This document shows positions 44,918 to 52,343 of a stretch of DNA of 64,000 nucleotides, piece by piece; position 1 is the first letter of the stretch; each line of letters opens with the position of its first letter. Made by a program: the position numbers and the translations under genes. Below the pieces are notes generated by a model that was given only the letters and a program-made list of their open reading frames with translations, was not told the origin of the DNA and did no database searches. The DNA is from Roseburia sp. GTDB taxonomy: Bacteria > Bacillota > Clostridia > Lachnospirales > Lachnospiraceae. The stretch covers positions 231,162 through 295,161 of the forward strand of contig JAHZFL010000003.1 in the NCBI GenBank assembly GCA_019421345.1, written 5' to 3'.

Positions 44918-44945
44918 GAAGCTGCTTTAAAAATAAAGCAGCTTC
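44918..44945. terminator. Strong hairpin downstream of the 6S RNA region
   Basis: GAAGCTGCTTTA and TAAAGCAGCTTC form a perfect 12-bp stem with an AAAA loop. The plus-side tail is TTTCTTTCG; the minus-side tail TATTTATTG is weaker. It closes the intergenic region before the SpoIID-like gene. Confidence 0.7.
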
Positions 44946-44962
44946 TTTCTTTCGTCTTTTTT

Positions 44963-45053
44963 CATTCTTTGGTACATTTAAGATTCTTTGGTAGCTCTGT
45001 GACTCTTTTGTGCCTTCTAAGTTTCTTTTGTACCTCTATCCTTCTCTTGTAAT
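44963..45053 (+). repeat. Short imperfect tandem repeat, period 19-20
   Basis: Five units begin near 44963, 44982, 45001, 45021 and 45040, each like ATTCTTTGGTACA: CATTCTTTGGTACA, GATTCTTTGGTAGC, GACTCTTTTGTGCC, GTTTCTTTTGTACC, CCTTCTCTTGTAAT. They fill the space between the 6S RNA 3' end and the hairpin. No coding frame explains them. Confidence 0.65.
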
Positions 45054-45059
45054 GACCCA

Positions 45060-45248
45060 AAATGCCGTTTCCTGCGTTTTTGACTCCTAGCTACCGCTAG
45101 GTGGGTAACCGCACGCCGGTTTCTGTCTTCCACTGCTCGCGTACCAAAGGTACTGATGGCTTGACATCCGCCTGCGAATTTAAGAATCCCATAAAAGTAA
45201 ATGTAGGTTCAAAAATGCAGGGTGTCGAACACCTCAGGCTGTTTGTCT
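45060..45248 (-). ncRNA. ssrS: Probable 6S RNA
   Basis: A strong promoter drives a structured RNA of about 190 bases with no coding frame. The ends form a closing stem: CCTGCATTTTTGA near the 5' side (45222-45209 region) pairs with TCAAAAACGCAGG (45083-45071 region). Inside are TGTC/GACA and CCA/TGG pairs leading to a GTACC-TTT-GGTAC tip. A CCTAGC-GGTA-GCTAGG hairpin lies in the 3' half of the central bulge. A rod with a central bubble is the 6S RNA plan, mimicking an open promoter to hold RNA polymerase in stationary phase. End points are approximate, and the assignment is by structure, not search. Confidence 0.65.
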
Positions 45249-45254
45249 TTCTTT

Positions 45255-45283
45255 ATTATACTTTAATATGCCCGATTGCGCAA
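45255..45283 (-). promoter_or_regulatory. Promoter of the 6S-like RNA
   Basis: Minus strand TTGCGC, 17-base spacer, TATAAT. The start point is expected near 45248. Confidence 0.75.
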
Positions 45284-45354
45284 CTAAAAATTAGTGGGAA
45301 TTTTTAGTTCCTGTTTACGAAAAGGCAGCTTAAAAATCGTTAAAATCATTACAT

Positions 45355-46035
45355 TTAATGACCGGAGGGGAAAAACGGTCTTAATGTATTTGCCATCTGT
45401 GAAATCGGCATACTCTGCAGCCAGATTCTTCCGGGACCCGTCACAACCGTATTAAACACGCCCTCGCCGCCAAACAGCATATTCTTGACACCGGGAACTG
45501 TCTTGATCTCCACCTGACAGGATGGCGTCATCGCCGCAAGATAACCGGTATCTACAATGATCTGCTGTCCCGGCGCAAGCTCATATTCTTTGATAAAACC
45601 GTCAAATTCCAAAAATACCGTTCCGCTGCCTGATACCTTTTGCATAATAAAGCCCTCACCGCCAAAAAATCCGGCGCCGACTCTTTTCTGGAAAAATGTG
45701 GAAAGGACCACGCTCTCGCTTCCTGCCAGAAACGCAGATTTCTGTGCCACAATCTCTCTGCCCGGTGCAATTTCAAACGCACGGATAGAGCCCGGAAAGC
45801 TGGATGCAAACGCAATCATTCCGTTGCCGTTTTCAGCCGTATAGCGGTTTAAAAATAAGCTCTCTCCCGAAAGTGCACGTCCAAACATCTTGCCGATGCC
45901 GCCTCCTGTGGTTGTCTCCATTTTCATGTTCGGTGACATCCATGACATCGCCCCACTCTCCGTGATCATCGTCTCGCCGTTTTCCAACTCGCACACAACT
46001 ACCGGCAACGGTTCTCCTTCAATCGAATATCTCAT
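45355..46035 (-). CDS. AIM24/TIGR00266-family protein
   Basis: 226 residues from the ATG at 46035, six bases after AGGAGG. It is a beta-rich protein with repeated Gly-centred turns: GGGIGKMFGRALSGESLFLNRY, FFGGEGFIMQKVSGSGTVFLE, and LFGGEGVFNTVVTGPGRIWLQSMP. These are typical of the AIM24 family. The bacterial function is unknown. There is no signal peptide. A single-gene unit upstream of the 6S-like RNA. Confidence 0.9.
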   Translation of the reverse strand: MRYSIEGEPLPVVVCELENGETMITESGAMSWMSPNMKMETTTGGGIGKMFGRALSGESLFLNRYTAENGNGMIAFASSFPGSIRAFEIAPGREIVAQKSAFLAGSESVVLSTFFQKRVGAGFFGGEGFIMQKVSGSGTVFLEFDGFIKEYELAPGQQIIVDTGYLAAMTPSCQVEIKTVPGVKNMLFGGEGVFNTVVTGPGRIWLQSMPISQMANTLRPFFPSGH

Positions 46036-46153
46036 AACCATCCTCCTCATTTTGTATCAGATTTTCTCTTATTATACTGGAAGATATATCTGACGCGCAA
46101 TCTTTTTTCTTGATTTCCTAAAGAACATAGAACACGAGATTTCCTATCCGATA

Positions 46154-46270
46154 AACAACGGGCGACATGCTTGGCGAGCCGCCCTTATGTCAAACAACGG
46201 GCGACATGCTTGGCGAGCCGCCCTTATGTCAACAACGAGTGATACGCTTGGCGAGCCGCTCTTATGTCAA
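46154..46270 (+). repeat. Palindromic repeat, three tandem copies
   Basis: Copies at 46154-46193, 46193-46232 and 46231-46270, about 39 bases each. They share AACAACG, a central ATGCTTGGCGAGC or ACGCTTGGCGAGC, and TTATGTCAA. The first two have GGGCG paired with CGCCC; the third has GAGTG with CGCTC. They lie between the AIM24-type gene and the pckA terminator. Confidence 0.9.
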
Positions 46271-46274
46271 AAAA

Positions 46275-46312
46275 ATCATGGGAATCCGGCTTTTATACCA
46301 AATTCCCATGAT
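46275..46312 (-). terminator. Terminator of pckA
   Basis: ATCATGGGAAT (46275-46285) pairs perfectly with ATTCCCATGAT (46302-46312). On the minus strand a seven-T run follows directly. Confidence 0.92.
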
Positions 46313-46323
46313 CGGAGGATGTC

Positions 46324-48042
46324 TTATGCTAATTCATCTACTAATTTCTGTAAAGAAGCAAGCGCCTCATCCGGAAGCTTATCATAGCCGTTCTTCTTCT
46401 CTGCAAATCCCTTTACAGCGTCAACACGGTTCTGCATCGCATTCTTTAATGCGGCAACATAGTCTGCATTATTAAAATCAGGAGTAAAGTCGGCTGTTTT
46501 GCCGGACCAATCGTTCATGATCTCAATATCCTCAAACGGCCCCCACTTTTCAAACTTTGCCTTACCCTCTACGATCGTCTCAAGAATGCCCAGGGTATCT
46601 GCCGGCTTACACTTTGTTCCCATAAAATCACCGGTATTTACGATGTAGCAGTCTACATGCTTCTCCTCCACAAGCTTCTTGAACTTCTCATAATCGTTTA
46701 CGAGAGGATAGGTTCTAAACGGGTTTGCGTACGGCACGATTCTAAGTGCGTTAAGATCTGTACCTGCGGCAACACGCTCTGCTGTGGAGGTCTTGGTCGC
46801 AAGTGTCGCTCCCATCACAGATGCAAGCGCTGAACCCTTTAATTTCAATACCGGCGGAATCGTCGGATCCTTCATGATCCAGAAGATTGCATTCACCGGT
46901 GCGTCGATCTTGTCCACACGGTTCGGAGACCATAATTTTGACTTGATCGCACGACCATTACCGTTTCTGATATCCTCGGTAACAAGCTGCACCTTTCCGT
47001 CCTCATCAAGAGTTGCGGAGCAGTTCTGTGCAGACAATAAGTACTCATTGTCCGGGCAGCCCGTCGGATAATCAGAGGTCTTATCAAAATATGTAGGCTC
47101 TAATGCAATGGATGCACAGGTATCGGTATTGATGATGAACGCATCGTCATGCAGCACCTTGATACCGCCGAATGCATCGTATTTGCCGCCGTGCTTTGCG
47201 TGCGTCAGCGTAGACTTTCCGGAACCTGACAATCCGTATACGGAAGCAACGAACTTCTTGCCGCCCTCCAGAGAGTACTCCTTCTGTCCGCCGTGGCAGG
47301 ATGCGTAGCCGTTTCTGTTTGCAAGCGCCCATGCCATCGTCAGTGTACCCTTCTTGTGCTCTCCGAAATATCTCATACCAAGAATTGCCGCACAGTTCTG
47401 GTTTGTATCAAAATAGCACAGCGTCAGCGGATCGCTCAAGCAACTGTAATCTACGTCCGGTGCGTCATGCGGCGCCCACTGCGGATCGGAGAAAATATAA
47501 ATATCCGGTTCCTTGCCGTCGCCGATCGGTCTTGACTTCTTGTACATCTTTACATATTCGTCAGACATATACTGGAAATTCAACATCCAGTTATAAAGGA
47601 TATTCTCCTCTCCTTCCGGAATCAGAAGATGTGCCTTTGCCATAAATTCAGGATCAAGACCAATGTAGCACTCTGCATGATACAGTGTTTTCCATCTTGT
47701 CTCATAAACGGCGTCCATAACGACCTTGTCAAGTTTTGTATCATCAACTCCCGGCTCGCCCTTAATGCGTCTTGCGGCTGCGTAACGTCCGGTTACGGCG
47801 CCGTCATTAAACAGCAGCACCTTCGCGTCCTTCTCAAGACCAAAGGTTTCGCCGTCCTTCACCGGCATATCGGTAACAATGGTACCCGGAGAATTTTTTG
47901 CTAACTCGTAAGCTTCCTTTAAGGTATTTACCTTTACAACGTTGTTGCCGTAGAAAGCAGCTTCAATAATGGAGCGTGTCTTGGAAAAGCCCGGCTTTCC
48001 TGCGCCAATCTCATGAATTGGGTAATATGCTTTTGTTGACAT
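46324..48042 (-). CDS. pckA: Phosphoenolpyruvate carboxykinase (ATP)
   Basis: Interconverts oxaloacetate and PEP with ATP/ADP. In fermentative clostridia it often runs toward oxaloacetate. It has 572 residues, somewhat longer than the 530-540 typical of the family. The kinase P-loop is YGLSGSGKSTLTHAKHG, followed by metal-binding VLHDDAFIIN and NGNGRAIKSKLWSPNR. The ATP-type family is clear, not the GTP type. A consensus promoter and a strong terminator make it a single-gene unit divergent from citrate synthase. Confidence 0.95.
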   Translation of the reverse strand: MSTKAYYPIHEIGAGKPGFSKTRSIIEAAFYGNNVVKVNTLKEAYELAKNSPGTIVTDMPVKDGETFGLEKDAKVLLFNDGAVTGRYAAARRIKGEPGVDDTKLDKVVMDAVYETRWKTLYHAECYIGLDPEFMAKAHLLIPEGEENILYNWMLNFQYMSDEYVKMYKKSRPIGDGKEPDIYIFSDPQWAPHDAPDVDYSCLSDPLTLCYFDTNQNCAAILGMRYFGEHKKGTLTMAWALANRNGYASCHGGQKEYSLEGGKKFVASVYGLSGSGKSTLTHAKHGGKYDAFGGIKVLHDDAFIINTDTCASIALEPTYFDKTSDYPTGCPDNEYLLSAQNCSATLDEDGKVQLVTEDIRNGNGRAIKSKLWSPNRVDKIDAPVNAIFWIMKDPTIPPVLKLKGSALASVMGATLATKTSTAERVAAGTDLNALRIVPYANPFRTYPLVNDYEKFKKLVEEKHVDCYIVNTGDFMGTKCKPADTLGILETIVEGKAKFEKWGPFEDIEIMNDWSGKTADFTPDFNNADYVAALKNAMQNRVDAVKGFAEKKNGYDKLPDEALASLQKLVDELA

Positions 48043-48087
48043 ATCAGTTCCTCCTTAATTAAAAAAATAAAAATTCCGCTACACTAA

Positions 48088-48115
48088 ATAATACACTATG
48101 TTATTTTTTTGTCAA
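48088..48115 (-). promoter_or_regulatory. Promoter of pckA
   Basis: Minus strand TTGACA, 16-base spacer, TATTAT, about 45 bases before the ATG. The 254-base gap to citrate synthase also holds the opposing promoter; no operator palindrome was recognised. Confidence 0.75.
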
Positions 48116-48237
48116 TTCATTTCTTCCAATATTTTCTCTTTTTTTCCGTGCCCTTCTTTTTTCTGGTACTTTTTCCCTTTATAGTACTAAAACACACCTG
48201 ATTTTTTTAATTTTTCATTAAATAATATGCAATTTTG

Positions 48238-48267
48238 TTGTATTTTTAAAAAAACTTATGGTATGAT
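48238..48267 (+). promoter_or_regulatory. Promoter of citrate synthase gene
   Basis: TTGTAT, 18-base spacer, TATGAT, then AAGGAGGGG shortly before the ATG at 48297. The leader is only about 22 bases. Confidence 0.6.
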
Positions 48268-48296
48268 AGGGAAATAAAAGAAAAGGAGGGGTACTT

Positions 48297-49664
48297 ATGA
48301 ATACAAACAAATTTTGCGAAATCACTCCGGAGCTTAAGGCACTTGCCTCCCGTGCAGAGGTCTGCGCGCGTATAGATTCCGATTTGTATGCAAGGTACGA
48401 CGTCAAGCGGGGGCTGCGTGACTTAAACGGCAAGGGCGTGCTTGTCGGTCTGACGGAAATCTCAGAAGTCTGCTCTACGAAAATGAAAAACGGCGAGGTG
48501 GTTCCTGCGGACGGCGAGCTTTTCTACCGCGGGTACAACGTAAAGGACCTGATCGCCGGAATGAAGGGCGAGAGTCACTTTGGCTTTGAGGAATGCACCT
48601 ATCTTCTGCTCTTTGGCAAGCTTCCGACCATGGAGGAGCTAAATGACTTCAGCAGGCTGCTCGGTCATTACCGCACCCTTCCGACAAGCTTTGTACGCGA
48701 CATTATCATGAAAGCGCCAAGCCGCGACATGATGAATACGCTGGCAAGAAGCGTTCTCACCCTTTACTCCTACGATGATCTTGCCGATGACGTCTCGATT
48801 CCAAATGTACTCAGGCAATGTCTGCAGCTTATCAGTCTCTTTCCGCTTCTGTCCGTTTACGGCTACCAGGCATATAAGCATTATCATGACGGCGCAAGCC
48901 TTTTTATTCACTCGCCCAAAGCAGAATACTCAACCGCAGAAAATATCCTTCATGTTTTAAGAGCAGACAGCCGGTTTACGCCGCTGGAGGCGAAGCTTTT
49001 GGATATTGCGCTTGTGCTTCATATGGAGCATGGCGGCGGTAATAACTCCTCCTTTACCACGCACTTGGTCTCATCCTCCGGCACCGATACCTATTCTGTC
49101 ATTGCAGCGTCTCTCGGCTCGCTGAAGGGACCAAAACACGGCGGGGCAAATATCAAGGTGGTAAAGATGTTTGAGGATATGAAGGCAACGCTCAACGACT
49201 GGACGGATGAAGATGAGATCAGCCGTTATCTGACCGCACTTTTACATAAAGAAGCTTTTGACCGTGCGGGACTGATCTACGGTATGGGGCATGCCGTGTA
49301 CTCTCTTTCCGATCCGCGTGCGCAGATTTTCCGCGGCTTTGTGGAGAAGCTCTCCGCAGAAAAGGGCTGCGAAAAGGAATTTGCACTCTATGCGGCAGTG
49401 GAACGCCTTGCGCCGAAAATCATCGCAAGGGAACGCAAAATCTATAAGGGTGTCAGCCCGAACGTCGATTTCTTCAGCGGCTTTGCATACAGCATGCTGG
49501 GACTTCCCGTAGAACTTTACACGCCGATCTTTGCAATCGCCCGTATCGTCGGATGGAGCGCACACCGTCTGGAGGAAGTGACCGGAGGCGGAAAAATCAT
49601 GCGTCCTGCCTACAAAAATGTCAGCGAGCGCAAACACTATGTGCCAATGTCAGAGCGCAGCTAA
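48297..49664 (+). CDS. gltA: Citrate synthase
   Basis: Condenses oxaloacetate and acetyl-CoA to citrate. It has 455 residues. Active-site regions: LHMEHGGGNNSSFTTHLVSSSGTD, SLGSLKGPKHGGANIKV, IYGMGHAVYSLSDPRA (catalytic His), NVDFFSGFAYSMLGLP (catalytic Asp) and RIVGWSAHRLEE. The N-terminal 80 residues are longer than in short archaeal types, as usual in Clostridia. A methylcitrate synthase activity cannot be excluded from sequence. It diverges from pckA. Confidence 0.93.
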   Translation: MNTNKFCEITPELKALASRAEVCARIDSDLYARYDVKRGLRDLNGKGVLVGLTEISEVCSTKMKNGEVVPADGELFYRGYNVKDLIAGMKGESHFGFEECTYLLLFGKLPTMEELNDFSRLLGHYRTLPTSFVRDIIMKAPSRDMMNTLARSVLTLYSYDDLADDVSIPNVLRQCLQLISLFPLLSVYGYQAYKHYHDGASLFIHSPKAEYSTAENILHVLRADSRFTPLEAKLLDIALVLHMEHGGGNNSSFTTHLVSSSGTDTYSVIAASLGSLKGPKHGGANIKVVKMFEDMKATLNDWTDEDEISRYLTALLHKEAFDRAGLIYGMGHAVYSLSDPRAQIFRGFVEKLSAEKGCEKEFALYAAVERLAPKIIARERKIYKGVSPNVDFFSGFAYSMLGLPVELYTPIFAIARIVGWSAHRLEEVTGGGKIMRPAYKNVSERKHYVPMSERS

Positions 49665-49817
49665 AAAGCCTCACACGCGCGTGTCTCCCTTCGCAAACAA
49701 AAATGTGCTTCGCCCCCCTGCGTTTTCATAAATTGCAAACGAAGTACAACTTGCAGCACCTCGCATGATTGCGCATCAATCATTCCCCTTCATGCGAGTG
49801 CGCATCCTGACACGAAA

Positions 49818-49861
49818 AGAGTTCTCTGCGGCTGCCGAAACAGCCAGCCGCAGAGAACTCT
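49818..49861 (-). terminator. Terminator after small membrane-protein gene
   Basis: AGAGTTCTCTGCGGCTG (49818-49834) pairs perfectly with CAGCCGCAGAGAACTCT (49845-49861). On the minus strand TTTCG follows. A long 17-bp stem. Nothing else is seen in 49665-49817. Confidence 0.8.
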
Positions 49862-49869
49862 CCATCCTG

Positions 49870-50205
49870 TCACAAAAATATCTTACGCGCTCTGCGCAGT
49901 TCATTTTGAAACCACAAGAAAGCTGCAAGAAATACAAGCATCTCAACCACGTTAAACGCACCCAGCGACACGATCAGGTCGTTGACAAGACCAAGGATTC
50001 CGACGATCACAACGAGTCCTCCAAAAAGTGCTTCCTTCCAGTATAGAAAATGAATAAAGCCCTCTTTATCCTTACAGCGTTTAATTTCCTCCGGCGTAAT
50101 CACTACCGTGCTGATGACGCCTCTTTTTTTCATGCGCAGCGCCGAAAAAACCATAAACACTCCAAAAATCAATATCACAGCATCAAATAACAGCATTACA
50201 TCCAT
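49870..50205 (-). CDS. Small membrane protein of unknown function
   Basis: 111 residues. An N-terminal helix (DVMLLFDAVILIFGVFMVFS), a basic cytoplasmic stretch (RMKKRG), then a soluble part (TPEEIKRCKDKEGFIHFL) and two more hydrophobic helices. The basic end (NELRRARKIFL) is probably cytoplasmic. The start at 50205 is preceded by GAGAGGG. I do not recognise a family. It is a single-gene unit. Confidence 0.7.
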   Translation of the reverse strand: MDVMLLFDAVILIFGVFMVFSALRMKKRGVISTVVITPEEIKRCKDKEGFIHFLYWKEALFGGLVVIVGILGLVNDLIVSLGAFNVVEMLVFLAAFLWFQNELRRARKIFL

Positions 50206-50325
50206 CACATATCCCTCTCCGTTCTGATTTTCTTTCTATTATAGGATCTGTCGCCGCGCCTTGCAATAAATTACGTCAATTTTCTTTTAAAAAAATGAAT
50301 TTTCTACAAACTTCCAAATATATCA

Positions 50326-50354
50326 TTGAACTATTCTTTCACTTGATGTAAAAT
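50326..50354 (+). promoter_or_regulatory. Promoter of the CheY-like/CheX-like pair
   Basis: TTGAAC, 17-base spacer, TAAAAT, about 45 bases upstream of the start codon. Confidence 0.6.
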
Positions 50355-50399
50355 AAAGACATATAAGTATATCATTTTCAACTAAGGGAGATGCAAACT

Positions 50400-50774
50400 A
50401 TGTTGGAGCAGGTTAAAATTCTAATTGGCGATGATTCTATTCTTGCAAGAAAAAAATTAAAGGATATTATTCTTCAATACGGCACACCAACCTTTTTTGA
50501 GGCGACCAACGGACAGGAAACCGTCGATCTCTATAAGAGAGAATCACCGGATCTTGTTTTTCTTGATATTGTCATGCCGAAAAAGGACGGAAATGAAGCG
50601 ATCAAGGAGATTATGGATTACGATAAAAATGCCGATATTATTGTCGTGTCCTCTGTCGGAACACAGTCTCAACTGAAAAATGCCATCGAGGCTGGCGCAA
50701 AAGACTTTATCCAGAAGCCGATCCAGCCGGAATTTATACATCATATTATTGCTTCGCGCTTTGAAGGGAGATAG
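50400..50774 (+). CDS. CheY-like single-domain response regulator
   Basis: 124 residues, receiver domain only. The start at 50400 has AGGGAG nine bases upstream; the ATG at 50391 is too close to it. The acidic pocket is ILIGDDS, the phospho-acceptor is in VFLDIVMPKKDG, then IIVVSSVGTQ and the conserved Lys in AKDFIQKPI. With no output domain it must act by protein contact. The next gene encodes a CheX-like domain, so the pair may form a small phospho-signalling unit outside a chemotaxis cluster. Confidence 0.92.
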   Translation: MLEQVKILIGDDSILARKKLKDIILQYGTPTFFEATNGQETVDLYKRESPDLVFLDIVMPKKDGNEAIKEIMDYDKNADIIVVSSVGTQSQLKNAIEAGAKDFIQKPIQPEFIHHIIASRFEGR

Positions 50775-50776
50775 AA

Positions 50777-51673
50777 ATGTACGCTCAATTTTTTGGGAAT
50801 TATCTGTTGGCACGAAATATGGTTACAGCAGAGCAATTATTGCAGGCTATGCAGAAAAAGTCTTCGATGCAGATCAAGCTTGGTACGCTTGCTATCCATG
50901 CCGGTTATATGACTGCCGGTGAAGTGGAGCGCGTTGTCATTCTGCAGACACATCAGGACAAGCGCTTTGGTGAGCTTGCAATTCAGGAGGGGTATTTAAC
51001 AGAGCTGCAGGTTGCAGAACTTTTAAGCAAGCAAAAACCTGATTTTCTGCTGCTTGGACAGGCGCTTGTCGAGAACGGTGTTTTTGACAGAGAGCAGCTC
51101 CAGAATCTGATTCTTGATTATCAGTCCGAAAACGATCTGGAAACCTTTGAGTATTCGTCCGAAACACAGGAGACGATCCGCCAGATGATTGAGAAATTTT
51201 TTGTTTTGGCAGAGCGCCCTCTGTCTTCACAGGAAATCTCACTCTTTCACCTGTTTTTAAACAGCCTGATTCGTTTTATCGGCGATGATTTTACAATCGT
51301 TCCTCCGAGTATCTGTACGGAATATCCGACAAATTACTGTGTCTCACAGAAGATTCAGGGCAGATTTTCCACACATTCGTATCTGGATATACCGGAATCC
51401 TGCTGTATTGATTTTGCATCCAGATATGTTGGTGAGAATTTTACAGAATTTGACGAGTATGTACGCGCCTCTGTTGAGGACTTTTTAAATCTTTATAACG
51501 GTCTGTTCCTTGTAAATATGTCGAACGACTATTCTCTGGAATTGACGCTTGAGCCCCCTGTTACTGAGGAGGCAGAAACACTGCTTATTTTTAACGAGGA
51601 AACCTATCTTCTTCCGATTGTTTATCCATTCGGAACCATTTATTTCCTTCTGACACTTCATCAGACGCATTAA
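50777..51673 (+). CDS. MshEN-like repeat protein with CheX-like C-terminal domain
   Basis: 298 residues. The N-terminal 120 hold repeated helical units (LGTLAIHAGYMTAGEVERVV, FGELAIQEGYLTELQVAELL, LGQALVENGVFDREQLQNLI), like the MshE-N/GspE N-terminal nucleotide-binding repeats. The C-terminal 150 residues resemble CheX/CheC-type phosphatase folds, but the catalytic ExxN pair is not evident. Two bases separate it from the receiver gene and a 19-bp-stem terminator follows. It likely binds the receiver; whether c-di-GMP is sensed is speculation. Confidence 0.7.
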   Translation: MYAQFFGNYLLARNMVTAEQLLQAMQKKSSMQIKLGTLAIHAGYMTAGEVERVVILQTHQDKRFGELAIQEGYLTELQVAELLSKQKPDFLLLGQALVENGVFDREQLQNLILDYQSENDLETFEYSSETQETIRQMIEKFFVLAERPLSSQEISLFHLFLNSLIRFIGDDFTIVPPSICTEYPTNYCVSQKIQGRFSTHSYLDIPESCCIDFASRYVGENFTEFDEYVRASVEDFLNLYNGLFLVNMSNDYSLELTLEPPVTEEAETLLIFNEETYLLPIVYPFGTIYFLLTLHQTH

Positions 51674-51681
51674 TTTTTAGT

Positions 51682-51727
51682 AAAGATAAGCAGCGTTCCG
51701 TCGATCGGCGGAACGCTGCTTATCTTT
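51682..51727 (+). terminator. Terminator of the receiver/CheX-like operon
   Basis: AAAGATAAGCAGCGTTCCG pairs with CGGAACGCTGCTTATCTTT over 19 bp with an 8-base loop; the 3' arm merges with a short T run. Confidence 0.92.
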
Positions 51728-51864
51728 TAGGAACAAAAGTTGAATTTCTGTTTGAACAGGAACCAACCTCCCGTTTTTTATTGAACTATATAGACAAAAA
51801 TCTTCTTGTAAGTCTTTGTAAGTGTTTATGGAACATACTCAAAAGTTGTTTAAATAAAGGATTT

Positions 51865-52272
51865 TCACATATTTCTATTTATCGCTTTGTATCTTATCAT
51901 CAGTTGTTTTTGCCAATCATCATGTTTCACTTTACTTGTCATGCCTATTCCGCCATTATCATAGGAAGCCGCCCAGTTAATAAATTCTGCATGACGGTCA
52001 TGCATATCCCCGCCAGTATCAATTCTGGAGCCAAACCTCTCCCGTTCTCTTGTCTTTAATCTTTCCAGTCTAAGATCAGTATCGGTCTCAATGCGAATTG
52101 CTAATGTAAATAGAGGTATTAATTCATCACCCCAATCTACAAGAGAGCCGGAGATAACTACATTATCATATCGTTCTATATCTTCTCTCATTCGTTTAAT
52201 TCTAATAGAAAGATTACTCTTTTTTGTATATGGTGGATTGGTTGGTTCCCAAAAATAATTGTCGGTATCCAT
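51865..52272 (-). pseudogene. N-terminally truncated P-loop kinase-like protein
   Basis: 135 codons starting MDTDNYFWEPTNPPYTKK. This matches an internal segment of AAA/shikimate-kinase-like ATPases, in which a P-loop and about 30 residues normally precede the FDTDxYFW motif. Here the P-loop is absent and no ribosome site precedes the ATG. The remaining part (VVISGSLVDWGDEL, RLERLKTRERERFGSR) is intact. A 5' deletion is the simplest explanation. Base composition is more A+T-rich than thrC next door. Confidence 0.7.
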
Positions 52273-52343
52273 AAAAAAATACCCTACTATATAGTATTAC
52301 CTTCTTCTTTTATCTTTCTAAAAATGTCACCAAATCTTTATCT

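Noticed and set aside
45060..45248. tmRNA or riboswitch instead of 6S RNA
   Set aside because: No tag-peptide frame or tRNA-like acceptor ends, and no co-directional gene placed as a regulated target directly after it; a strong hairpin follows.
46154..46270. Short CRISPR-like array
   Set aside because: The three units touch or overlap, leaving no spacers, and single copies occur elsewhere in intergenic DNA. No cas genes.
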